Shown here piece after piece: positions 33,190-44,469 of a DNA stretch of 64,000 nucleotides; the first letter of the stretch is position 1; each line of letters starts with the position of its first letter. The stretch covers positions 1,631,531 through 1,695,530 of the forward strand of contig MU006219.1 in assembly GCA_010093685.1 (NCBI GenBank), read 5' to 3'. The position numbers and the translations under genes are program-made. The DNA comes from Ophiobolus disseminans (taxonomy: Eukaryota; Ascomycota; Dothideomycetes; Pleosporales; Phaeosphaeriaceae). Below the pieces are notes generated by a model. The model made no database searches, was not told the origin of the DNA, and saw only the letters and a program-made list of their open reading frames with translations.

Positions 33190-33862
33190 AGTGTGCGTCA
33201 TTCTTCTTGAAAATACAAATTCACCAAACGATGGTTCGTCTCCTCCAAAAGCTAGCACATGGGTGCCGTATGCTTTTGGTGCCTCTCTTGCACAAAATGT
33301 CAACGCGACCGATCATGTCCAGTTCTGGAAGTACTCAACATGCCATACTACGCCCACATGGACTTGAAAGCATTTGAAACTCCCTCGATGCCTTACACAA
33401 AAGATCGCCTGTTATGAATACATGGTGTATTGGTGCGGACTCGGACAATTGCGCTCCTCAAGCGCATGCCCTAGAAGCAACAAAGCTGCAAGATCATGTG
33501 TGCGGCGTTTGGAGTTAAATTCCAAGGTCATTCTATGTATGCGTGTGGATTGAGCCTGGTGAGAGATATGGCGAAGAGGAGGGTCGCTCAGCCATCCGAA
33601 ACTGGTGGGAAAGCGACTCATGGGCTTTGTTGTCGCCTGGACGTGTAAACCAGGGCCAGAGATCATCAAACAAAGGTTCTGTGTGAATAGCCCGATGCTG
33701 GTTCCGAGTGCCTTCTGTATGCTAGTATAAAGATCCGGTCTGTCGAAAGCAGCGATGGAAACCATCATGAGTCTGTGAACCCATTCATGTCGCCGTGTAC
33801 TCTGTGATTCGTCTATATCAGCTCCAGAATATGCGGTCTATGTACATACATCATCATCGTCC

Positions 33863-35274
33863 TCACGCAACCACAGCACTCGCCTCATTCTCCCTCCTTT
33901 GCTCATCTTTGGCATCTACCTTGCCAGAACCCTTATAAACACCCTCAAGCACCGTTCTTATCTCCTGCAAGAAGCGATCGACCTCCTTCTCCGTGCCAAC
34001 CGTGATCCTCAAGCACCCCAGACATCCATGCTCTTTGCCTCGGAACCGCACAACAACGCCCTTCTCTTCCGCTAGACCTTCGTATACCGCCAATGCAACT
34101 TCGTTCGATGGCTTGCCACCTGGTGCGTCGAGGATCTGATAGAGCAGGAAGTTCGACTGGGTGCCGCCGTGGAGCTGGCCGACCCCAGGGATCTTGGGTA
34201 GCTTTTCGAGTAGGCGTTCTCTTTGCTTGACGATTAGACTCACGTTCTTCCTCATGACTCCCAAATGCTCTGAACTCAGCGCCGCGCGCGCGATCTGACT
34301 TGTGGGGTTGGGAATGTTGTATGGCGCCTTCATGCTGTTGAGAATTCTGGCGATCGCGGGATCTGCGAACGCTGCGCCCAGCCGTATGCCTGCGAGCCCG
34401 AACGCTTTTGACAGCGTCTGCATGACCACCAAATTTGGCCATTCGGTCACCCATTCTGCTAGACTTGTGCCTTCGGGAGCGAAGTCGATGTATGCCTCAT
34501 CCACTACCACCACGCCGTTCCAGCTCTCATGTTCTAGTACCCGCTGTATGTCCTCCTTTTTCAGTACCTTGCCTGTTGGGTTGCCGGGCGAACACAAATA
34601 GGCCAGCTTGATGCTAGAGTCTTTTGTTAGTGCGTCGAGTATCGCCGGGACGTCAAGGTCGAAGCTCGGTACTTGTAATGGTACCTTTGCCAGAGCGACG
34701 TCGTTGACCTGTGCGGACACGCTGTACATGCCGTATGTGGGCGGGCAAACGAGGATCTTCTCGCGTCCAGGGACGCAAAAGGCGCGAATGAGGGCATCAA
34801 TAGCTTCATCAGAGCCAACGCCGACGAAGAGGTTGTCTGGGGTGAGGGTCTTGGACGTGTGGGCGTGGGTGTTGCGGAGGGTGCAGAGTTGCTGCTTGAG
34901 GTCTTCTTGGTGTCTGATCATATGCTGTTAGTGATATATTGTGCCATAGTGAGGTTATCCGTACGGATCTGGGTATCGGTTCAGGCCGAGAAGGTTAACG
35001 TGGATCGACGACGCTGAGTCTGATCTGCCATTCCCATTCGCGCCCGAGAGCTTGCCGTCGCCATTTAGAGCGAGTCCTGGACCGTATGCGTTCTCGTTCG
35101 CGTCGAGAAGGATATTGGTGCCATCGTCCTTGTAGTCACTACACGCGTTAGCTTCAGCATGGCGCACGGAGTGATGCGCTTCACCTACTCGCGCGCGCAG
35201 CGGTACGGCTCCAATGCCAGAATATTGGGTCGCGCGCACGTCTGCAGATAAAAAGGTGACTTTCTCGGAGCCAT
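33863..35274 (-). CDS. HIS5: Histidinol-phosphate aminotransferase
   Basis: Exons 35274-35189, 35138-34965 and 34913-33863 (introns 50 and 51 bp) give 436 residues. The true first exon lies in a different frame from the long upstream ORF: it encodes MAPRKSPFYLQTCARPNILA and splices in frame to DYKDDGTNILLDANENAYGP, the standard fungal N-terminus. Class-II PLP aminotransferase features follow: GVGSDEAIDALIRAF, CSPGNPTGK, DEAYIDFAPE and the PLP lysine in TLSKAFGLAGIRLG (about Lys256). It makes histidinol phosphate from imidazole-acetol phosphate and glutamate. A TGACTTA near 35497 in the promoter is one base from the Gcn4/CPC1 site, compatible with general amino acid control but weak evidence. 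Confidence 0.96.
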
Positions 35275-35780
35275 TGTGAGGTTGTGGTGAGGAGTGGTGG
35301 AGTTCGACTGCTATGACAGCATGTTCGAGGTTTGGCGGGGACTTTTTTGCTTCGCGGGGCAGGCGCGTTCGGCGACATCGGGGGTTGTCATGTCGAGATG
35401 ACAATCCGAGCAGGTCAAACATCGTTATTTAGAAGAGAAAATGTTATGTATTGCTATTTAGATGTGAAGGAAGTCCTTGAAGCTACCAAGAAAGCGAAAT
35501 GACTTAGTAGTAAATGCATGAGATGTTGTCGACAGTATTACCGTTGAAGACATAATGCGATAAATGCGCAACAAATCGTAATGCTCCAAACGCAGTGAAA
35601 ATAGCTCCGTCGGATGCCCTCCGATCTAGCGGAGGCCTGCGGCGAAAATTTGATGGTCCATGGCCGAATAATGTCTCAGTGCCCCACCCGCTCAAATTCA
35701 TACCACATCTACCTGCATCTAAATTCAATATGGTTATATTGTTTGTTTTCAGCATTCTCTCCATCAACATCCAACAACGA
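35275..35780. other. Promoter of histidine gene and 5' flank of tRNA
   Basis: About 500 bp containing the HIS5 promoter on the - strand and the upstream flank of the tRNA gene on the + strand. No other gene is seen. Confidence 0.5.
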
Positions 35781-35875
35781 TCCGTGCTGGTCTAGTGGCT
35801 AGGATTTGTCGCTCTCAGTAGAGTATACCACTGTAAAGTGCCGACAAGGCCGGGGTTCGATTCCCCGGCACGGAA
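35781..35875 (+). tRNA. tRNA-Glu (anticodon CTC) with 23-nt intron
   Basis: The acceptor arms TCCGTGC (35781-35787) and GCACGGA (35868-35874) pair perfectly, with discriminator A35875. The D-arm region reads TGGTCTAGTGGCTAGGA. The anticodon stem TTGTCG/CGACAA encloses loop CTCTCAC, giving anticodon CTC. A 23-nt intron (35818-35840) sits one base 3' of the anticodon, the canonical position for nuclear tRNA introns. The T arm CCGGGGTTCGATTCCCCGG is a perfect hairpin and a good B-box. Confidence 0.97.
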
Positions 35876-35880
35876 GGATC

Positions 35881-35886
35881 TTTTTT
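35881..35886 (+). terminator. RNA polymerase III terminator
   Basis: A run of six T starts five bases after the tRNA 3' end, as expected for Pol III termination. Confidence 0.85.
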
Positions 35887-36385
35887 GGCCATGCCGCGTG
35901 TCCTGGGGACGCGTGGTGGTGAAATGGGAGCTCAGTGACGGTTGATGGAGCCAGGGGTTACTTTTTGGGCTAAGCGAGCGACCACAGCATTGGCTGGGGA
36001 GCAGAGCGTTGAAACATGTGATTGAACGCCCCTCAAGTCTATTGCTTGGTTGGATGTCGTTTTGTGCGTGTTGTGGTTTTTTTGATGCTGATGGTATATC
36101 ACGTGACAATTACTTTTCCACTACCGAGGTGCCCGTAGACATTTCTCCAGGGCTGCGCACTCCGGTCGAGCGCATCTTCTGGACCCCATATGAGAGGTAA
36201 AACTCTACGAAGAAAGCAAGGCTGCATGAGGGACTCGTCTACTCTCTCGCGCTCAGAATGCACGCACTGCCATGGCTTCATCCACCACCTGCGCCATTCC
36301 ACGTCACGCTACGGACATTGCACGAGACAGACAACTGTTCATCAGTTCATGATTCATTAGACTAGAAAAGCAGTATGTCAATTAT
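35887..36385. other. Intergenic; nothing seen
   Basis: 500 bp between the tRNA gene and the 3' end of the bleomycin hydrolase gene. The open frame 36009-36200 has no recognisable character. Confidence 0.5.
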
Positions 36386-38083
36386 CTAAGCCAACGCACC
36401 CATCGGATCCCACAGCTCCAGCATCTTCGGCTTCTGCTCCAGCACCTTCTTGACCGTCGAGCTCACAACGCTCGGATCGACGACAGCCTGGTACACAAAC
36501 TCATCCATCCACGCATCGCTCATGACAAAGTATCCCTTATCGCCCACGCGATCGCTCCACGAATTCTCCACCCTCCAACGCACGGGCTTACCGTCATCGA
36601 GATGCACCGCAGTGAGCACCATAGCATGCGTCATCTGCGACTCGCCGGTCTGCAGGCGCTCCGCCTTTGACATGCCGAGCTTGATGTTGAAGCCGAGCTC
36701 ATAGTCGTAGAGAGCTGTATCCATGATGCCCTTGGTGGAGTCGGAGTATTTGCCCACGTCTGATCCGAAGAAGATGGGTATGCCTCGCTTCAACATGGCG
36801 ATGCAGGCGTCCTTGATGGTCTTCATGTCGACGTTGACGTATGTGACGGGTCGGCCGCCGTAGACATTGCCGAGTCGCTTCACGCTGAGGAGTCTGTTGT
36901 ATGGGTTGCGAGGGTCGTTCACGAGGGAGAAGAGTTGGTGCACGTCGGTGCCTGACAGCGCTCGGACGGTCCTGTTGTCGGACAGTTCCTTTGCGAACGC
37001 GGTGGGTCTAGTGCGTAGAGTGCAGAGGTTGTTGTCCTTGTCGTAGTACTCCCATGTGAAGGCTGTGTTTGGTGGTGGAGGAGGCCCAAGCATGAGGGTC
37101 AGGATGAGGTGGACCTCCTTCAGCATCTTCTCCTTCTCATTCGCAATTGTAGCCTTGATGACCTCTGGTGAGGCGGAGCTCGTAGCGATCGAACGTAGTC
37201 GGACAGCATCTTCTCGCAGCTTCGTCGTGATGAGTCGATCCATTGTGGACGAGCTCGTAGCGTTGAAGGAATCGGGGTATAGCGAGTGAGGGACGAGGCC
37301 GTACTTGTTGACCAGGTTGGCAACCATATCTGGAGCTCCCAGTCAGCCTAGCTTTGAGGTATCGTGTATAGATGCAACATACCCCACTGTCCACCGTCGC
37401 CTACAGGCTGTGCCATCAGTGCCTGTACCAACCGACCATCGATCTCCTCAGACTTGGTGTCTAATATGCTCTCTAAAAAGTAGTTCGCCTTCTCAATCTT
37501 ATCCCAGTAGAACAGATAGGCTTGCGATAGCTGGAACTCTGGGAGTTTGTACTTCTTCATGATTGCGACCCGGAAAACGTTCGTTGCTGCGAATAGCCAA
37601 CATCTCCCTGACGAGGCTTGGTTCGTCACGGGCGAGCCCTCAAGTGGTATCCTGATGCTGAACTTCTGGGTATCTGCTATCGTAGCTGATCGTGACGAGA
37701 GGACGGCGTTGGCTGAGTTCGAGCTGAGAGCTGCTAGGGCGAGGCGGTTCTACGACGTTCAGTTTCAACGCCATGAGGTGTCTGAAGTATGCTATACCTT
37801 TGGATCCTCCATCAGCTCCTTCTCCCATTCTCCAACAGCTGTGGCAGACACATCTTGCTGGTGCTTGGTAGTGGGTGTGTATCTAGGAGCTTCACGCGCA
37901 TTAGTTAAGACGGGTATATATCGACTCCGAACCATGTGAAAGCTTACGAGCTTCACCGCCGACGACAACGAAACCATCCTTTTCACTTATGCTTCTCTCG
38001 TCTTTCATCTGAAGTGCTTGGAGTCGCTCGACGAGCTTCTCATTGATCGCGGCATCCGACGGTCTTGACTGATTCGCACCCAT
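36386..38083 (-). CDS. BLH1: Bleomycin hydrolase (C1 cysteine aminopeptidase)
   Basis: Four exons (38083-37948, 37889-37798, 37749-37383, 37329-36386) with introns of 58, 48 and 53 bp give 512 residues. The catalytic triad is visible: Cys126 in SSGRCWLFAATN, His433 in SQMTHAMVL and Asn454 in RVENSWSD. The conserved C-terminus WDPMGALA, which acts in the self-compartmentalised hexamer, is intact. The start at MGANQSRPSD is the first ATG; Met-Gly plus Ser nearby could allow N-myristoylation (inference). The third exon begins NRLALAALSSN and carries the IADTQKFSIRIPLEGSPVTN segment expected just before the active Cys. It is a cytosolic peptidase that can also detoxify bleomycin and homocysteine thiolactone. 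Confidence 0.95.
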
Positions 38084-38967
38084 GTCTACGACGTTTGTAT
38101 CTACTGGTTGTTCTGAAGGGGTCTGAGCTGGCACCTAAGAGCTGTGATTGATAGTGACTATGGTTGTAAGATTGGAGTGCTGTCCACTATGGTGCACGCT
38201 CTTATCGAGCTTATCGCCGGGTCGATGCGTCGCGTGCAAGGGTCTCGTGCCAGCCCCACTCTTGGTAAATCGTGAAAGCCAGAAAAAGATCAAGCCTGGC
38301 GACTACATTAATGTATATAAGAGATGTTCTAAATCCTAAAAATTCTCTATAGATAGACAGGGTAATATATCTTCATTTCTTGCTTTCGCGACTTACCGAG
38401 AGCTCCACTCATGTCAGATGGCAGGAATCGGCACCTGCCGTTTGAGTTTGCCATGTTTGCACAACAAGTCATCTTGGCAGTTCACTCGGCGAACGCGTAT
38501 TAGATCGGCAACCAAATGCTTAGCGCTCCAATTTGTGTTTCAGCCACGCAGCCCACTGCCTTCCGCCGATCACACGTTGATCCCCGCAAAGTTCGCGGCG
38601 GGGCGGACCTTGCCTTGCATGAAATACCCGTGAGAGACTGCGCCGCTTCACATCCACCGAGTAACGTCAGGCAGCGAATTTCAAGTCAGGGAGCATTAGT
38701 TTGCACTGCATGTTCGGTATCATCAATCACGGAGCTCAGTCACTTGCAAATAGGGAGATGAAGATGCGCGGGGCCAACGCGCGTTTCACGTCGCTCACCG
38801 AGCACAGGCACTCCTTCCCCTGAACCCTGAATCCCAGCCGCACATCTTCCCTTGAAAAGCTTCGATAACCACAATTGTGCGCAGCTAGGTCCTCAGTCCA
38901 TCAACCTCAGCAATACACAGTTTTCAGGCCCAACTTTGCAGCGCATAACAACGCCCAGGACGACATC
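38084..38967. other. Divergent intergenic region
   Basis: 880 bp between the divergent starts of bleomycin hydrolase (-) and the tetraspan protein (+). Open frames at 38418-38761 overlap and show no domain. No RNA gene is found. Confidence 0.45.
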
Positions 38968-39714
38968 ATGGCCCAAAAACAACAACCAGCGCTCTGGAAG
39001 AAGCGTGTCCTCGTCCCTTTCTGGCTCGTTAGGATATGCCTCATGATATTTACCATCGCTGCTTTCGCGTATACATTGCGACACATAAATGAAGTCCAGG
39101 ATATCGTAAAGCCCACTGTCGCGTAAGTTATGTAGACCCTTACTGGAGTTGAAGCACTAATGTCCCCCAGACCGGTTATCATATATCTGCTCTGCGTCGT
39201 CATCGTGCTGCTGGTCGACATACTCGCTATCGTCCTCTTCCTCCGAGACGCGTTAAAGCCGGGCACCTTCCTCACGATGAACTGCTTCCAGACCGGTTTC
39301 TGGGGTGGAGCCTTCATCGTAAACCTTGCAGCTATTGGGAGAGGCGCAGACACTGTGGCTATTGGCTTCAGCGTCTTGGTGCTGTAAGTCGTCATATCGC
39401 AAAGCTGTCTACAGATCACTAACATGAGCAGCGCCATCTTCGTCGGCCCCCTCATCTACTCTATCGTTGTGTACCGTCGTGCGAAGCAGGCTGGTCAGCG
39501 TGGCCAATATGTCCCAGCCCTCAACCCTTCGGCGCCGGCGCCCTTTGGTCAGCCTCCACCATACCAGAGCGCATCTCCATATCACCAAGGAACCGAATAC
39601 CACTCGCAAAGTGGCGCGCCTGTCGAGCTTCAGAGCCAATACGTTCCGCCATACCAAGGGGGTGGTGCGTCAGGCTACTACCAACAGCCAGCCAAGCCTG
39701 CGCATATTGTCTGA
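38968..39714 (+). CDS. Tetraspan membrane protein of unknown function
   Basis: Exons 38968-39122, 39171-39383 and 39432-39714 (both introns 48 bp) give 216 residues. Four hydrophobic helices are evident: about 16-38 (PFWLVRICLMIFTIAAFAYT), 53-77 (VIIYLLCVVIVLLVDILAIV), 85-108 (CFQTGFWGGAFIVNL) and 112-135 (across the exon 2/3 junction, ending IYSIVVYRRAK). A Pro/Gln/Tyr-rich cytosolic tail with PPPYQ and PPYQ motifs (possible WW or Rsp5-type ligand binding) ends the protein. The layout resembles MARVEL-like or SUR7-like small fungal membrane proteins, but no signature residue settles the family. Confidence 0.85.
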
Positions 39715-40799
39715 GGTGGCAGAAAAAAGAATGGCGAGGTTTGACAAAAGCATAGAGGGGAGTCATAAGCTATGTGGCGAAGATATCTGGATACTGCGCA
39801 CACGAATCTGGGCGTCGCGGAGGGCATTATTCTCAGAGAGACTCGCTAAGCAAATAGCCTTGGATGTTTTACTCCAGCGCCACGACTTGAGTGCCTTGCG
39901 AAGAGGGGATAGGATGCTTTGCTTTGGACGGTGTTGGCTAGGATTACAACAGATACCCACCTCCTCTTCATGGAGGCTACTGCGAGGCTTGTCTACTATA
40001 GAACGAGTTCCGATGAACTACTGCATGCACCTCACTCGAGACCGAACGCCCGCCTCGTATAGAACATGACCGTTGACCGCGATACCCTACATACTAGCAC
40101 TTCTACTGTGTATTGAACGACATTCCACGAGTCGGCAAATTGACGTCCCCGACCACATTCCGTCAAGACTAGTAGGATCTAGATGCGTGCGCATACCTTG
40201 TGACCTCTATTTCGTCAGGATATTGGCGACCCTCGAGGCGGGCTCCTAAGTATTGACAAATTCGTGGCGTGGTCGTGAGAGGAAGCCGCAAGACAGAATC
40301 ATCTCGACCAACACATGGTTTACGCATGCGATAGCTTCCACTACTCAATGCACATGCAAGTCGCCAGTGAATAACACCTCATAAGATTCGCACGTGTGAA
40401 TGGTGTGTCGGGCGCGCCTTCCCAATAGGTCGCGCCCCTGCCGAGCCATCCTTGCACGCAACCTCCGCAGACGTCGCCGCGTCGGACGACCACCACCACT
40501 CACAGCCCAAAAGCCGTCATTCGCGGCGTACGCAATATACCGTTACTCAATCAGAGCGTGAGCTCCGGCACGTTTCACGTCTCCGAAATGCTTGCTTCAT
40601 GCACCGTTTACCATTGGCGTTTGCGCAGCTACGAGGCTAGCAACTGGTGAGCTAAGGAGGTACTCGGCCTCCAAACATTGCAGGTATAAACGTCGATCTC
40701 CTCCCACGTAACTTCCTTCTCGTAGGTACAGGTTGAGTAGTTGCATCTCTCCTTGCTATTTTGGCCATCTTCGCTCGATTATCCACTCTCTTCTTCAAT
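39715..40799. other. 1.1 kb intergenic region; nothing supported
   Basis: Between two + strand genes. The frame 39467-40069 starts inside the tetraspan gene in another register and is a shadow. The bases before 40800 are CT-rich, as in fungal promoters. Confidence 0.5.
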
Positions 40800-41854
40800 A
40801 TGCGTTCCTTCCTTGTCCTCGCCGCTGCGGCGCTTCCGCTAGCACAGGGTATTCGCATCATTCAATCGAACGATGATGGCTGGGCTGAGGCCAATCTCAG
40901 GTACTAGAATCCGTTAAATCTAGTTGTTTTTGTTCTAACACGCTCAGGGCGTTCTTCGATGTCTTGGACAAAGCTGGCCACCAAGTTGTGCTCTCAGGAC
41001 CAGCAGAGCAACAGTCAGGAACCAGTTCGTAGTGATAACTAAACACAATAGCGTGTACTAAAAAAAATACAGGCTCATCTGATGCTGCGCCAAAGACAGT
41101 TGACGCTGATGGCTGCATACACAAGTCCTGCCCCGGAGGAAGCGCACCGACTGGGGCGAATGCTACTGATCCCCGACTCAACTACGTGAACTCTTTTCCA
41201 GTAAGACAATTGCATGTCATATGACAGGGAATATGCTGACTTGGCGCCTAGGTCACTTCAATCAAAACCGGTATCGATGTCACGGCGCCCAAGCTCTGGA
41301 ACGGCGCGAAGCCTGAGCTTGCCCTCACAGGACCCAACGTCGGCGGAAACGTCGCTGTCCAGGTGCCTTTCTCCGGCACTGTGGGCGCAGCTACGTACGC
41401 CGCAAAGACGGCGAAGATCCCTGCGATTGCTTTCTCTGGCCAAACCGGTGACCCAACTGCCTGGAACGCGCCCACGCCTCTGCATAGCAAAGTCTATGCT
41501 GACCTTGCCCTCAACATTACTCAAACTATCATCAACAGCGGAAAGCCTTACCTGCCCGCCAACACCTACCTCAACGTCAACTTCCCTGCCGTCGAGGCCA
41601 ACAGATGCAACAACCCGACCCAGTTCAAGTTCATTTTTACACGAATCAACACCGGCATTGTTAGCAGTCGTGATGCCAATTGGTGTGGAAGCACGCGTCT
41701 GCCGTGGGAGGCTGATGTTATTCTTTTCAGGGGAAGCAGCTGCTACGTGACCATCAGCCCTGGAGATGCGAACGACAAGTCGACTGTCAATGATGCGGCT
41801 GTGCAGACGCAGATCATCAACAAGCTGAAGCCGATTCTGTCTTGCCTACCGTAG
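40800..41854 (+). CDS. Secreted SurE-like phosphatase / 5'-nucleotidase
   Basis: Four exons (40800-40900, 40948-41024, 41073-41200, 41252-41854) give 302 residues. A signal peptide (MRSFLVLAAAALPLAQG) is followed at once by the SurE metal site, IQSNDDGW (Asp25, Asp26). Other SurE motifs are LSGPAEQQSGT (Ser ligand) and TGPNVGGN (Asn ligand). Six or more Cys in the mature part suit a secreted protein. Family members hydrolyse phosphate esters, including nucleotides, using a divalent metal. The second intron uses an unusual GTTCGT donor, chosen because it alone restores SGTSSSDAAPKT and keeps frame. Substrate is unknown. Confidence 0.9.
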
Positions 41855-42652
41855 AATGAAATAGCTATCATATCGCTTGAGGACTAGTAGATACAATGAT
41901 TCACAATCCCACATCAGCATCCACAAAAGCTTTTCGATGAGATTTAGTGTTTCTGGTCCACAGAGACGAACCCTTGCTGTGTTTGATCAGAGGAGGCTTG
42001 AAACTTGAAACTGATACCAATTCGCTGTACTACTGCTGCTTTATGTTTCCTAGAGCGGAGTAATGCTTTTGAGCTGTGTTCTTGCATATTCTCAAAGGGT
42101 TGAATGGGGTCGGGGATACGTACCTCAGGGAGCAGATACCTCTTGGTCACCTCACATGTGTTGTAGTCAGGCGCTCAGAGTGTTTTGACGCTCTACGAGG
42201 TTGTCGCAGCACGAACTTCTTAGCAACGAAGGTTCATCAGATTCACAATTTGCGGATGCTGACACGGCTAGCGATTAAGAGCCGTTAATTGCTTCCATTC
42301 GTTTGCTACACAGAAATACTAGAACATTGATGTGACAATGAGTAACGATCCGTGAATGCAAGCAAGGAGGAAGTGGGGCACGGTGCACGCTAATACACGT
42401 GAGCAGGCGCACCCGCGCTGCACAGACCCGCCCGCGTAAACTGCCCGCACCACTTCGAGTGTGTTCCTCGACAAAACCCCAACAAACAGCGAATGATTGC
42501 AGTAAAACCCGAGATTGCTTTAGAGTCTACTCCCAAGCAGTAGACTCGCAAATAAACACACCTGTTTGCTTTCGCTAGGTCTAATTCCTCGAGCTGATAA
42601 ATAGCTTCGCACACACCAACACTCCTTCATTGGCACTGCTCGTTTCATCAAG
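41855..42652. other. Intergenic; nothing seen
   Basis: 800 bp between two + strand genes. Short frames on either strand have no family character. The segment 42380-42650 is the likely promoter of the CCCH gene. Confidence 0.5.
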
Positions 42653-44469
42653 ATGTTAGCGGACGGCAAGATTGACTCGCTGGACACACATCTAGAGCAA
42701 TTCAAGCTTAACAACCAGACTGCGCAGAATGACTTGCAGGTGTGTGAAGCACTAGCGGTCGCTGTCAGCTCTGGAATTTCACTAATTCCGATCAGAACCT
42801 TCTCAGGGAGTATGGTCAACTACTAGATGACTACAAGAATCTAAAGAAGGCTTTCGAAACGAGAGGCTCGGGTTCAGTTAAGGCTGCCCCTACAGCCACA
42901 GTATCGGCCGAGAAGGGTCGCAACCCATATGTCCTCGTTCTTATCGACGGCAATGGCTACGTCGTGAGTGGGCCTAGCGCTGACTTGTAGCAATTCGCTG
43001 ATCTACGCAGTTTAACGATGAACTCATTCGTGAAAAAGAAGAAGGTGGTATGCGGGCCGCACGTATGCTCAACGACGCAGTAGAGAAGTATCTACACCAG
43101 AGCGTCCCAGAGGCCCGTACATCACGCGTAGTGGTTAAGATGTATGCCGACCTCACAAACCTGTCGAAGCAACTAGCCAAATCGAAAGTAACGGGCTTGG
43201 AGAAGCGCTCGATCGCTCCGTTCTCAGCCGCTTTCACACGCGCCATCAGCCTATTTGACTTTGTCGACGCTCTAGACGAGGAGGGATCTAAGTTCAAGAT
43301 TCGCGGTAAGTACAAGCAAGAATTATGCATATCTTGGAGCTCCACTGACATGGATCTAGAGCAATTCAAGATAGCCTCCGAGGATAGCGCCTGCAGTCAT
43401 ATACTATACGCTGCATGCCACGACAGCGCCTATCTTTCTCAGCTTGTGCCCTTCAGCGGTGTCCGAGAGAAGATTACGCTGGTGCAAGGTGCAGGGTGGA
43501 ATTCCGAGTTTCACAACTTCAACCTGAATGTCACTCAATTTCCCACCGTCTTTAGATGGTCAGACCTGCCAACCACAGCTCCTACTACAAAAGTAACGCA
43601 GAGTAATGGAAACACTACTTCCAAACCTAAAGCAGCCCAGAAGAAGGTTGAACAGACCACGCCAGCAGGTTCCCAGCAAGATAACTGGAGGAACAGTCCT
43701 TTGAGCCCAAGAGAGTCAATCAACGGAAACGAAGGCGCGGCCTCTGGAACATTGAACGGCTTTGGTCCGGGTAATGGCATAAGCTTCGGTAGCAACTCCT
43801 CGGCCTCGCACAAGACTATGCTATGCAAATACTTCCAAAAGGTATGTGGCTATGAGGGCGCAGCTATGAGACTTCGCTGACACCAATAAGAGCTTTTGCC
43901 GCTTCGGCAACAAATGCACCTTCCAGCACGTCCCCCCCTCTGTCAATGGTACGAGCCAACAGGGAGGCAGTAAAGATCGCCCCAATGTCTCGGCACTCCT
44001 CCCTACGACCGTGACATCCGGCTACATCCCCATCAACAAATACTCCCAGCGCATCGACACCTACATCCGCTCACCCACTCAAGAGGAGTGGTCCATCTAC
44101 AACGCGCGCTTCCACAAGCAGAAGCCATGCAACAGCTTCCACCTCAAGCGCGTCTGCACCATGTTCGGCTGCCCGTACGATCACCAGGAGCTGGAGCCTG
44201 AGTCTAGACACGTGCTCGAGTACGTCCTGAAGTGCAACCCGTGCCCGAAGAAGGGTAACTGCCGGGCAAGCGACTGCTACTACGGCCACATCTGCCAGAA
44301 AGATGGCTGCCAAGGACAACTCAAGGGCTGTAGGATGAAGCTGGATCTACATAGCGTGGACCCCCAGATGGCGAGCCAAGCGCCGGCTGATGAGGACGAG
44401 GAGCTAGTACATGGCCAGGTCGAGGGGGTCGGAGTGCAGATGCCGGATGAGTCTGAGTACATGTGGTAA
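42653..44469 (+). CDS. CCCH zinc-finger protein with possible NYN/PIN-like N-terminal domain
   Basis: Five exons (42653-42739, 42796-42963, 43011-43305, 43360-43841, 43891-44469) give 536 residues. A coiled-coil-like start (residues 1-50) precedes PYVLVLIDGNGYVFNDELI (Asp80). This and the later ACHDSAYLSQLVPF resemble the first and later acidic sites of NYN/PIN nucleases; that assignment is inference. A Ser/Asn/Gly-rich linker leads to a CCCH finger, MLCKYFQK/SFCRFGNKCTFQH (C-x7-C-x5-C-x3-H), split exactly by intron 4. The C-terminal part has further Cys/His groups (CNSFHLKRVCTMFGCPYDH, CNPCPKKGNCRASDCYYGH). An RNA-binding or RNA-processing role is likely. Intron 3 (54 bp) has no stop and is a multiple of three. 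Confidence 0.88.

Larger units (their letters stand above)
26500..33862. other. 7.4 kb gene-free island with ATG-phased degenerate repeats and TATA modules
   Basis: No open frame here has family character, and the longest (e.g. 28050-28382, 30614-31030) lack consistent coding bias. Base composition is not AT-rich, so this is not a RIP-decayed transposon. On the + strand the interval is organised as degenerate units that start with ATG about every 43-50 bp, interrupted by at least seven TATA-box modules. Regularity is strongest at 26725-28240 and 31930-32720, and weaker at 30030-31480. The last recognisable units end near 33400. The final 450 bp is the 3' flank of the histidinol-phosphate aminotransferase gene. 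Confidence 0.7.

Noticed and set aside
26500..33862. RIP-mutated transposon relic
   Set aside because: Composition is not AT-rich, no terminal repeats, no transposase or reverse-transcriptase fragments in any frame, and the repeat period is too short for RIP.
26500..33862. Regional centromere
   Set aside because: The lack of genes fits, but nothing in the sequence itself indicates CENP-A chromatin. It would need ChIP data.
35181..35422. Long first-exon frames upstream of the histidinol-phosphate aminotransferase
   Set aside because: Neither continuous frame gives the conserved fungal N-terminus. Splicing from the frame starting at 35274 does.
35497..35503. Gcn4/CPC1 site in the histidine gene promoter
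   Set aside because: TGACTTA differs by one base from TGACTCA; not called as a feature.
39467..40069. 200-codon ORF after the tetraspan gene
   Set aside because: Its first half is an out-of-frame shadow of exon 3 of the tetraspan gene; the rest is 3' UTR.
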